Shown piece by piece: positions 1 through 12,100 of a stretch of 64,000 nucleotides of DNA. Within the stretch, counting starts at the first letter, position 1. Each line of letters begins with the position of its first letter. Under the pieces are notes generated by a model that saw nothing but the letters and a program-made list of their open reading frames with translations, did no database searches and was not told where the DNA came from. Origin of the DNA: Ovis canadensis. Taxonomy: Eukaryota > Chordata > Mammalia > Artiodactyla > Bovidae. The position numbers were made by a program, and so were the translations under genes. The stretch lies in assembly GCF_042477335.2 (NCBI RefSeq), contig NC_091255.1, positions 42,882,501 through 42,946,500 on the forward strand, given 5' to 3'.

Positions 1-7
1 TGCTCAC

Positions 8-126
8 CTGTAGGTGCGCAGTACCCGCAGCTGCCCGCTCGCCTCGTGGCTGCCCTTGACCACACGCAAGAGCTTGATGCCTGTGTGGGACACAGCCAGC
101 ATCTGCACCCCGGTGCCCACGCTGCC
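8..126 (-). CDS. MYO15A: MYO15A exon 47 (last exon in window)
   Basis: Encodes [20 protein letters not shown], then GQLRVLRTY, an F3-like FERM strand region. Acceptor CCCCAG, donor TACAG|GTGAGC (phase 2). The gene continues left of the window. Confidence 0.92.
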
Positions 127-3100
127 CTGGGGAGGGGACAAGGGGCACATGAGGGTCTTCCAGGCTCATTCCCAGAGCCCCTGGGCAGGTAGAGAGTGGG
201 CAGGGGGACAGGCAGGGGGCTCCTACTGTGGCAGGAAACAGGCGGGAGAAGTAGACCTCCCAACTGTCCCGGGCAGCGCTGACCACGGCCCGCTTCACGC
301 TCTCTGTCACCAAAGGCCGCTGTGTGTCCAGCTGGTTCTGAGCTAAGGGACACGGGTGGGGTCAGGACCGGGGCCCCCTCCCCTGCTGACCCGCAGTGCA
401 GGGAGGGGAGACTGACCCTCAGCAAGGAGGTGTCAGACCACTGCGTCCTCAGCGTCCATACTGGGAAACTGATATCCACAGACAGGACAGTGGGGACCGC
501 AGCCGGGCCAGTATAGCCCAACCCAGACCTGCAGCCGGGCCCCAGGGAGAGGCCAGGAGCAGAGCAGAGAGAGTGGCAGGGGCTCCAGCAGGCTGCCCCT
601 CCCTCCCCACACCCTGCAGTACCAAACAGGGCTTTCATCTGGAGCCGCTCCTCCGCAGAGATGCGCAGGCAGGCCTCGGAGAGTGTGTCATGCAGGACCT
701 GTGGGAGGGGCATGAGGCGGGCGGCTGCACGGCTCCCCAAACCTGGAGCCCAAGCTGGACTGTGTCAGGATGAGTGGGGATGGGGCGCTTTCCACGCAGT
801 GAGGGCACCTTGTAAATCAGACCCCACTTCTGAGGACCCTCACCCTTCTCATCTCCACCCTCCCCAGGCCCTAGTCTCCTGATCCACACAGGGGATCTTG
901 GGGTGGACCCTGGGCCCCATGAGCTCAGACCAGCGGTGAGTCTGCTTAGATGGGATGTGGGCTCCCCAAGACTTTCCACGGCAGGGGGCGCAGCAGACCA
1001 GCTCCCTGTCCTCACTGTGGGCGAAGACCCCAAACCCGAGCAGGAGGCTTGACAGACAGCTGATCCACACGCCTGCTGCCCTGCTGCCACTCGAGGCCGG
1101 GAGGCGGGACAGGCCCTCACCTGGCGGAACAGGAGGTCCAGCTGCACAGGGTGGCTGTGGTCGTCCTTGGGGTAGAACACCTGCGGTGTAGGGCTACCAT
1201 GAGGCCCCACGCTCCTCACCAGCTGTGCTGTGACCCCCTGCCCCTGTCAGGCCTTGTGCCCCCTCCAGCCCTGGTAGGGCCCCAGCACCTCTTTGCGCAA
1301 GAAGATCTGCCAGGGGGTGTCCCGGTAGCCATAGAAGTCGGGGTTTGGGAGGCGGTGTAGCTGTGTCTGCACGGAATCCTCAAGAGGCTCCAGCGACCGC
1401 GAGGGCAGCGCTGGGGAGGCAGGGCCCAGGGAGGGTGAGGTTGGAGCAGAGGGGCCTCCTCCTGCCTCGAGGGTAGACACACCTGATCACACGGGCACGT
1501 AGGCACACTCTCTCAGCCCTGCCTTCCTCCCGCACACAGAGACCCAGCCCTACAGTCCTAATGTGGTGGGGGTGGGGGTAGGGGCCGGGGGTACCTGGAG
1601 CAGCAGAAACCAGCGCTGCCCGGAGGGAGGCCCTGGTAAGGTGGGTGAAACAATTCAGAAAGGACAGAGCTCTCGGTGCTGGGAGCTGGGGCAGAAATCA
1701 AATGGCGACCTGGGAAAATCTGGGGGCTGGTCTGTGAGGGGCCTGTGGTCTTGGCGGTCGGGCAGACCTCCCTGAGAAGGTGAGGTTTGAGACTTCTTGA
1801 TGAAAAGGGGCCAGGCATGCAAGGATTTTCTGCGAAGAGCATTCTCAGCAGGGGGAACAGCAAGGATGAAGGCCCTGCGGCAGGACTGAATTCTGGTAGG
1901 CCCAGAAACAGTGAGGAGCAGACAGCCCCGGGGCAGTGAGCAGGAGGAGGTGAGGCTAGGGGTGGGCCACAGTGAGGAGCCTGGGGTTCATCCCAGGGGC
2001 CGCTGGAATGTCATTGGCAGGTGGATGGGAACTGACTGATCTGTTACAATCACTGATCACCGTGGCTACCATAAGGCAGGAGATGCAGAGGTTAGGACTC
2101 CAGCTGTGATGTCAGGAGGCCTGGGATTCTGTCCCTGGTCTGACACTTAAGAGCTGTGTGATCCTGAGTGAGTCACTTAACCTCTCTGTGTCTGTCTTCT
2201 CATCTGTAACATCTATGGGCACAGACAGTACTGCGTTGAAGAGTCTGAGTGAGGATTTAGAGTGGGCCTGGCCTGAAATCAGTGCCATGCAAATGCTGAT
2301 ACAATTGCACAAACATCCACATAGTATGTCCACATAGGCCCAGGAACATGGACACACACGCCACCTGTGCTCACACCAACTAACTCCTGCACTCAGACAC
2401 CTGCCCTCCGGCCCCTCCCTCCCTCCTGGCCCTCACCTGGAGCGGGCCCCACGGATGGCCGCTGTGTGCTGGTCACTGGCTTCACCAAGGCCACGGCCTC
2501 TCTGGGGACCTGTCCCCACAAAGACGGCCCACCACGGTACACAGAGGCTCCCCCAGAGGCCCCCCTCTTTGTTTTCTGTTCCGCCTGGGCCCCACCAGCC
2601 CCAGCCCCTCACCTGGGTGCCGGGTGCTGCCACTGGGGGGCTCATCTGCCCCCTCAGGATCGTCAGGGCCTCCTCATGGGGATCAGGCCGCTTTACGAAC
2701 ACCCTCCCGCCGTCCTTCCTGGGGAGCGGGACGCTGAGCCTCCTCTTCACAGCCACACAGTCCCACCCAGGAACTTCCTCTCCCCCCATCACTGTACACG
2801 ATAACCCCAAGAGGACCAGAGACAGGCATGGGGTCACACACAACCCCTAGAGAGCGGTCCTGGCCTCCCTCTGCCCTTGGCAGGGGCATCTCATCTGGAC
2901 CACCTGGGTGAACAGACGTTCCCTAAAGGCTGCTGGGCAGGGTGCTGTGAGCCCAGCAGACAGGCACACAGGGAGGCGGTCACGCAAGAGGGCCAGAGGG
3001 CTGGGTGGGTGGGCTGACCTGAGGGCCTCCGGCTGGCACCCCCGGGGCAGCTGCTGATGCTGCCTGACAATGTCCTTGATCTGCTGTGTGGGTTGCGGGA

Positions 3101-6100
3101 AGTGCTCCGAGTTGAGGGTCGAGGACCGGACCAGCTCCAGGCAGGGTGAGGCTGTGGCGGGGCATGGTATAGGGGGCAGGTGAGTCCACCCTCCCGTCCC
3201 ATCTTGGGAAGCCCCTGCTGCAACAGGACACTCACTGCTTTCTGGAGAAGCCCAGCCCTGAGGCAGAATGGGGGCAGCCACGGGCTTGGTGGGGGGCCTT
3301 GGGGCCTTGGCCAGAGGGGCGGGGGCCACAGGCTTCGGAGCAGAGCGCAGGAGCACGGGCTTGGCTGGGAGTCCAGTGCCTACAAACTTCGGCCGGGCCT
3401 CTGACGCTAAGGGTTTCTGTGGAGAGCAGAGTGTGAGGAGGGCTTCCTGGGTCACATCAGTCTGCTCTCAGGAACCCCACGTTGGCCCAGGAGAGGCGGA
3501 GGGGGCTCCTGGTTCAGAGAGGTGCAGCAATGCCCTGGGGCAACACAGCACTCATGGAGGGCCAGGCTCACCTCTGGGGGGAAGGGTCTTGGGGTAGGAC
3601 TCAGGGGCTGCTGCTGGAGTGCCATGGCCTGCAGGGTCATCTCCCGGGCCTGCAGAGAGTCGGGGTGAGCGGGTAGGCCCAGGCTTGGGCCCCAGAGGGC
3701 CCCCAGCAGGACACCCCAGTTCCCTGGCACTCACCAGAAGTACGACCTGCTTGTGGATGAAGGCTTGCTGCAGGGCCAATGTGGAGGCGTCCAGGCCTGG
3801 AACTGGGGTGACCGGGTCAGGGGGCACAGATCCAGAGATGAGAGAGGTAGAGGTGGGAATTCCCTATCCTGCCCACCCTGTTGGCTCACCCCCCCAAGCT
3901 TGAGGCTGCCTCTGTTCTAGGGCTGAAGCTGCCCTGAGCACCACGGGGCCCCGCCAAGCCCAGCCCTGAACCCGACCTGGAGGATGCACTGACTTGGCTT
4001 TGGCTCTGGGGGTCTCCTGGGGGGGCCTTCAGTGCTGCTGCTGCCATCTCCACCAGGCTGGCCTCCCCCTTTCATGCGGTAGGCAATGGCTGTTGGCTTC
4101 TCCAGGTCCTGGCGGGCAGATGGCTCAAGTGACCGCCCCAATGCCACGCTCCCCAGACTCCAAGGCAACAGGCACCTGACACCACCCCCGCCTCCTTCCA
4201 GGGGCCCCCCTCCGGCCACCCCAGGGCCCGGCTGCAAGAGGCTCCTATGCATGCACCCTGCTCTGGCCTTCAAAGGCCCGCGTCCCTACCGCATCCCCGC
4301 AGGACAGCACGGGGTCGAAGAGGCTGTCCAGGTAGCAGTCCAGCCCCTTGTGGGGCACAGCGGGCTCTCCAAGGCTGTCTGAGTCTGGTTGGGTTGGGGG
4401 AAATTCAAATTCTTTCCTCCTGCTGATCACCCCTCTCGTCCCCAGGCTCCCTCCCCACCAGAGACAGTGGCCACTGCTGGTGGATCTTGGAGGGTCACTG
4501 TCCCTCTCTAAGACTCAGTCTCCCCATTTGTACCGTTCTCATTGTGGCTGCAGTACCCATCCGAGTCGGCCACTACAGGCACGAGCCCCTGGGGCTGGGG
4601 CTTGGTAGGTGCGTCATCGTCCGAGTCCCAGCTGTTTCCAAACACCCTGGGGGATGGGGAACACAGCAGCTGAGCCCCCCAGCAGACCCGCCTCTGTACC
4701 CTGGAGTTCTCCCTTTGAAGGTAGGCTCCCTTCTTCGAGAACTTGAAGTTCAAGTTCAGCTCACAGCCACGAGCATGCAGGAGGGGGACCTCGGGCTGGG
4801 AGAGGCCACCTCTACCTGAGGCCTCCCCTGCAGGCTGGGGGCCCCTCCACACCCACGAGGAAGTAGGCTTTCCGTCGAGGGAACTCCCTGAGCAGTTCGA
4901 GGTCTGACACCAGGTCCAACACGTAGTCGTGGCCGGCCAGCTCTGCCCACTGGACCCCGTTCTTCATGGCCACTGTCCAGCCTCGCCAGCCATCAACCAG
5001 CCCCCTGGTGATAGCACGTGGAGGGATGGGAATGAGGGATGGCGCCCGGAGGTACCGCCCGGGGAGACCCTAAATGGAACCAGACCTGGCCACCCACCCC
5101 CACTTCCTCCTTCCCGGGTGTGCAGGGGTGTGCTGGGCGGGGCATCCCAGGAGCCAACCTGTGCCTCAGAATGTCTCCGGCCACCTCCTCCCCTGTACTC
5201 CAGGACTGCACCGGGCAGGAGAACAAGTCACCTGGGCAGCAGCGGGGGCAGGGCTTGGCTCCAAGCATCTGCAACCCGTCCTGCCGCCTCCCCGATCTCG
5301 TCCTGGGCCCTGACTGCGCATCCTCACGGCCCTGCTCCCAGCCCCAGTCCAGGTCCTGCCCCCTGCCCCCGCAGTGACCTCTCTCCAGGCTGCTCACAGC
5401 AGAGCCACCCAGCTTCTCCTAACCCCAGGCTCTGCTGCCCCGCCATGGGAGGCAGGGGAGGGCAGCTCACCATTGAAGCAGCCTACATCCAGTGCCATGC
5501 CAGCCTTCTCCTGGGTGGCTGTCCACTCAAGCTGAGTCGGAGGGAAGGTGCGGGCAGCCCCAGAGACCATGGCCTGCATGAGTCGATGCTGACACACGGC
5601 CTGGAAGCCACCCTGCCCGTGATCAGACACAAACCTGGCAGGTAGGAATTGGAGCAAGGATGAGGCTAGCCGGACGTGGGGGAAACCCTGAGACTGGTCA
5701 GGGATGCCCAGGCCAGCCCAGAGCTCCGAGGTTGGACTGCCAATGATCAGGGCAGCTTGGAGCTCCCAGGCTAAGCTGAAAGCATCCAGGCCAGCCAGGG
5801 GTACCTCAAGCCAGCAGGAGTCCAAAGATGCCAAAAAGGTTCCAGGCAGGCCCAACTAAGCTCAACAGAGCAAAATGTCATTGCCAGGATGGGGCCTGCA
5901 GGAGGTGTGAGCAAAGACCTGGCCTCCGGGGATTTGCTCCATTTTACCAGGCCACCCGGGTGGTCATCAGTCCTCTCTGAGCCTGACACCAAGTTCACAG
6001 ATGGCTGTCGGGGTTCCAGCTGACCCAGGGTCAACCAGCCTGCTCCCTGCCAGGGGCGGCATTCCTCATACCCAGCTCCCTGCCCCTCCCAGCTGCTGGT

Positions 6101-9100
6101 GTTCTGTGGCTACCACAGGGAAGCTAGAGCCATGCCCACGGGAGGCCCAGCAGGCAGGTAGTGGCCCTGCCCCCAGCAGAGTCCCAGGGAGCTGCCCCTA
6201 CTGCGCTGAGCTCAGGAAGGCTCTGCACGCTCTGCAGCTCACAGCCACTGGTGGGTCCTGTTACCATTCCCAATTCCCAGGTCAGGAAAGAGGCTCAGAG
6301 AGAGGCAGTGAGTCGCGCCAGGTCACACAGCAGGTAAGTCAGAGCTAGGTTTCGCACTGAGGGCCTGCTTGAGCTCTTTCCCATGCAAATCAACCTCGTC
6401 ACCAAGGAGGGGGACATCACCATCACCTTAACGTGATCAGGATGCTGACGACAGCCATGCTTACACAGCGCTTACCACCATCCTGTTCTCTCGGCATTTC
6501 ACACGTGTTTGCATGGTTAATCCTCACACAGCCTGATGCAGGTACTCTTACCATGCTCATTTTATAGGTGAGGAAACAGACTCAGGGAAGTTATTCAAAT
6601 TGCCCAAGGTCACACAGCTTATGGCTGAGCTGGGATTTGAACACAGACTGTTGGAATCTATACGCCTAACAACCCGGCTGCAACCCACCGCTCACCACGC
6701 GAGAGGTCAGCACCTCTCTTCCAGATTCCCCACACCCTGGTCTGGCCACCACTGAGTTCTGGAAGTCCTGTATCCAGTCTTGTCTGACCCACGCCCTCTG
6801 ACGTGAAGCCCTGGGCCAGCCCCCGAGCCTGAGCTTCCAGGCACAGAGCCTCCCTCCTGCCTGGCCTGGCATCTGCCCTGGGCCCTGGCCCCCCAGCTCC
6901 ACTCACTTGAGCAGGTATTTATCCAGGCGCGGGGATGGTGCGAAGCCGCTAAGGCAGGCGGCCAGCAGGAGCCAGCCCCGCTCGGCATTGTGGGAGCTGG
7001 GGTTGCGCCACACCTGGTTGGCCAGTTGCGCCAGGATCTCGTCCCGCAGCTCGGGCACTGCCAGTCCCTTCTGCACGATGTAGCTCCCAAAGACGTAGTC
7101 CCGGGCGCCGTGCAGCTGGGGGTCGCCCATGAAACGTAGGATCTGGCCACAAGCAGATTCTCCTGAGCCTCTCAGAGGGCTGTTCCCACTGGTCCCCACC
7201 CCTTCATATGCATCCCTCACATGTCCTTTCCCAGTCCCCCTGCCCATATAAAATTCCCCCACAGTAAAACTGTAACAGGCTTGCGCATGCTAAGTCGCTT
7301 AAATGGTTTCTGATTCTTGTGACCCTATGGGCTGTAGCCTGCCAGACTCCTCTGTCCATGGGATTCTCCAGGCAAAAATACTTAAGTGGGTTGCCATGCC
7401 CTCCTCTAAGGGATCTTCTCAACCCAGAGATTGAACCCGCGTCTCTTACATCTCCTGCATTGGTAGGCGAGTTCTTTACCATTAGTGCCACCTAGGAAGC
7501 CAGCCTGGCTTACCTTGGGCCAAGTGACCAGGGCTTAGGGAAAGTCAAGATTCTCCTGCTCATGAACGTTCTACAGCCTTCCTTCACCTCTGGCTCTATC
7601 CAGGCCCCAGAAGGCACTTTCGAGCATGCATACCCAACCACATCCTCCCATGGAAGCACCATCTGTGGCTCCCTTGGGCCCCTGGGAGCCCAACCTCAGC
7701 TCTGGGCTTGTTGGTCAAGACCTCCTGCCCCTCTGGCCTTACTCTTCTGAGTCTCTGTTCTGACCATGGCAATTTCTCTTCTCTCTACCCCTCCACTTGC
7801 CCTGGCTGGGAGACTCTGCCGCCACCTTCCTCTCCAGCTCAAATGCCCCCTCCTCCAGGAAGCCTTCCCTGACTCTGCCCAGGGCTGCATGAGGGACCTT
7901 GTCTGGGCTCCCCGACCCCCATCCCAGGCTCTGTCCACAGGAGTGGGTTACTCGTGTGCAGAGAAGACTCCCCTTTCGGACGAAGCTCTATTCTGGAAGC
8001 TCCAGAGAGGCTGGGAGGCAGCCATGTTGCCGGGACGACTGTGAGAAGACAGGCCCCCATCCCCAGACCCCACCCCAGAGAGGAAGACAGACACTGACTC
8101 CCAGAAGTCCCTCCTCCAAAGGCTCAGGGCCTGGGCTGGTGGAGGGTCCAAGGGAGCAGCACGGGGGTCTCCTGTCTGGCCTCAGGGCTGGGGCTGAGAT
8201 TTAGAAGGTGGTCTTTGGAAGGAATGACGCTAAAGCTGAAACTCCAGTACTTTGGCCACCTCATGCCAAGACTTGACTCATTGGAAAAGACTTTGATGCT
8301 GGGAGGGATTGGGGGCAGGAGAAGAAGGGGATGACAGAGGATGAGATGGCTGGATGGCATCACTGACTTGACGGACGCAAGTCTGAGTGAACTCCGGGAG
8401 TTGGTGATGGACAGGGAGGCCTGGCATGCTGCGATTCATGGGGTCGCAAAGAGTCGGACACGACTGAGAGACTGAAATGAACTGAACTGAACTGAACTGT
8501 GCAGAGTCGTACCAGCTTGAAGATGCCCACGGCCTCCACGTGGTACTCCGCCGGCAACCGCGTGAGGGGTGTCCTCAGGGGCACGGTCAGCATCCCGAAG
8601 GCAGGCTCCTGGGCACAGAGCAGGCACCTTGGCACAGAGCTAGGAGGCAGGGGCACCTCCACATCTGCTGCTCTAGGCCGGGTAGGGGCACACAAGCCTG
8701 AGGCGCCTGGGCTCTGGTCCCCAGCATGCAGATGGAGACTCAGCGCATCAGGGCAGAGCCCTCTGAAGACACACCCGGAGGGCAGGAGATGAGCAGCAGC
8801 GGTGATACGCTGTGGGTCCACTCACTGCTTGTCAGGTTTCTGAAATGTTTCCAAACAGCCACTGCCCAAGCCCCTGAGGGCCCACCACCACCATTCAGGC
8901 CCCCAGAGTCCCCAGACTCCTCATGACCCAGCAACTGGAGGGCTCGGGCCTGCTCTCAAAGGGCGTGACCAGGAGTCGGCCATATCAGAGGACAATGCCA
9001 GCCATCACTGTGTCTCCTCCAGGTCTTACCTTGAAGTGGCACCAGACAAACTTGGCCATGGGGTAGTTGTTGATGTCAAGGGGCAGTGTGACCCGGGGCT

Positions 9101-12100
9101 CGGCCCGAAGCCGGGGAGTCCGCACAAGGGCCACCCGGGGCCCCTGGGCTGTCCTGAGGCCTGTGGACAGAGGAGGCATGAGGAGCCTGGCCCCTTGGCC
9201 AGCCCGCCCCCTAACAGCGCCCAGCACTGACGTACCCGCCACGGCTCGCAAGAGCCCAGCCAGCTCCACCGGGACCTCCAGGTGCCCCACAGCCACCACC
9301 TGGCGCTTGCTCAGCTCCTGGGGGGTCAGCACAGGGTGAGGGGACAGGCCTGCCACACCCCCACCTGCCGGCCTCCCTTCCTGTTCCCCGCAGCCGCCTG
9401 GACCCCACACCCACCTCCTGCTCCCGCAGCCATGCCTCCTCCACCCGGAGCCTCCGCTCCGCCCTCAGCTGCAGGAGAGCAGACGGTCAAGGCGGGCAGC
9501 GGCGGGCAGAGGGGACGGAGGCCCCAGGCCCACCTCACAGACGGGGGAGGCAGTGGTGTGGCCAGATAAATGGGTGTGGGAGGAAGACAGCAAGAGACTC
9601 AGGCAGAGGGCAGAGCAGTGATGCTTTGGGGAAGGAGAGACGCACAGGATGTCGGACAGCAGCAGAGAGGTGCATTCTGGGGCCCCTCCCTGGAAAGTGT
9701 TAGTCCTTCAGTCGTGTCCAACCCTTTGTGACACCCCATGGACTGCAGCCCGCCAGGTTCCTTTCTCCGGGGATTCCCCAGGCAAGAGTACTGGAGTGGG
9801 TTGCCAATTCCTTCTCCAGGGGATCTTCCCGACTCAGGGATTGAACCCGGGTCTCCCACATTGCAGGTGGATTCTCTACTGTCCTGGAGCTACCAGAGAA
9901 GCACCTCCCTGCTGCCCCACAAAACTCCAGGAAAGGCACGCAGCTCCTTGGGGCTATGTTTGTCTGGCTGTGGAAATGTGACAACAGGCCAAGACCAGCA
10001 CCAAGACAAGGGCAAAACTAGAGCAAGTGCTGCTCGGGTCGCCAAATTTGAATCGTGCCCAGTTACTAGGCCCTGCTGTGAGCCCTGTGCCGGGCCACAC
10101 CCTCCCTGCAGCCTCTCATTCAACCCCTGCACACCCCAAGAGGTGGGTGAGGAGAGTAGGGTTAGAGAGGGACAAGCGGGGATCAAACCCAAGCCTGTCC
10201 AGGCCAAATGCCTCCTCCCCATCCCTGCCGCCCCATGGACCCTGACAGGGCAGGCCTGGTTCCAGGGGGAGGGATGAGAGCCCAGCCTACAGCACCTTGA
10301 GGTAACGCCGGTGGCTCGTATATGTGTGCACCAGGGCCCGGAACTTCACCAGACGCCTCCTCATCTGCTGATACCTCTGCCTGGGGCATGGAGAAGAGGA
10401 GAAGGGGTTTTGAGTAGGAGGGCCGGGGGGCAAGGGTCATGGGTGACCATGGGGAAGAGACGCCTACACCTGCCCTGTTGGGGTGTCAGTGTCCACACTT
10501 CACTCTGGGACCCAATGCAAAAAGGGAAGCAAACTCAGAGAGGGGCAGCGACTTGGCCAAGGTCACACAGCAAATGGAGTGGCAGGGCCTATTGGCTGTC
10601 CCAGAGTATGGGAGATGCAGGGTGGGGCCCCTCTTGGTTGGATGGATTTCTACCTATCAGTCACAAGGACCAGGAGGTAGGAGGGAAGGACACACAGAAT
10701 CTGATCACCCTTCCCACAAAGGAAGGGTGCATGCCTCTGGGAATGGGGAACTCACTACCCAAGTTCAGGCTCGGCCTTCCTGGGGCCTGGCCACAGAAAC
10801 CCAGGGAGCCTTGCCCACTCTGGGCCTGCACCTGGCCAGGTAGCCGCGGGCCCGGCTCTGCAGCAGGATGATCTTGCGGCGTAGGGAGCGGAAACGGCGC
10901 TGGACAAAGAAGCCACGGAGGCACCGCTGTAGCGTGACAGCCGCCAGGCTCAGGACGTGGTCCCGCATGCCCTCCAGCAGCTGGTGCAAGTGCTCCTTCA
11001 GGAAGAGCTGGGGGCAGCAGGCGAGTGCTGAGGCTGAGAGCCCCCGGGCACTGCCTGGGCCCGCCCTCCCCAGGAGTCCCTGGAGACAGAGGACAGGTCA
11101 GCCCTGGATCGGGCGGAGGACGGCCAAGTCTGGAGAGGTGGGGAAGGCAGGATGGTGAATCGGACAGTGACAGCGGCCAGGCAGAGTCTGGAGGTGGGAT
11201 CAGCATCCATGCCCCAGCTTGGCTGAGTGGCCTCTCGCCTGAGCACCTCTGAGCCCACAGTCTCCAGCCACAGGGCACCCAGGGGCTGAGCGTGGGTAGG
11301 ACTCACCTTGCTGACACCAACACAATACATGTTTGGTGTGACCGTGCATAGGCGGCTCAGCACCGACACACACATGTCCCCACTGGCTGGCAGGTTGTGC
11401 TGGAGGGCCACTAGACAGCGGTACCTGCAGACCCCAAACCCAGCGTGGGGCTATTGGACCCATCCAGCTGCCTGCTAGACCTCAGGGTCACCACCCAACC
11501 CCTGTCTCCAGGAGGCCTAGGTCCCAGCAGAGCCTTTACTTATAGTCTCTTCTAACCAGAGAAGGGCTTTCTGTCCCAAGGCTACTTGAAAAGAGCATTA
11601 AACGATAATAAATGGTTTCAGTAGAAGAAAATGCTTTAGCGCCATCTTCTGGAAACTTGTCATATTAGTAATAGCTGTGAATCACTTCTCTTTGGGATCA
11701 ACACATACATAATAGAACTATGAAAAATGCAAAGTAGTAAATATATCTGCCACGTAACAGCTAGTATGTGGTGGTCTTGTGTAGTGTACAATCTGAGCAA
11801 CTGTGCATGGCCAGCCCTATTCTGCCTGGGTTGTGAATTCCTGGGGCCATGGGGGGCTGGTAGGGGTCTGCAGAGCTCATGAAGCACCAGACCAAGGTAC
11901 CTGTCGATGAACACCTGGAAGGGCAGTCGTACTGGAAAGCCCTCCTTTCGAATCCGCACAGTCTCCAGCAGCCCTGAATAGCGTAACTGGGCCGTCACCA
12001 CATCACACTCAAAGAGGCCTGGCTCCTAGGGGAAGGCCCAGAGAGGAAGCCTGCATATTGGCCCAAACATATGCAATGGTCTCTGCGGTGGGCTGGGCAG

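Noticed and set aside
4929-5645. 238-codon plus-strand ORF
   Set aside because: Antisense to MYO15A exons 31-33, Pro/Ser-rich, no recognisable domain.
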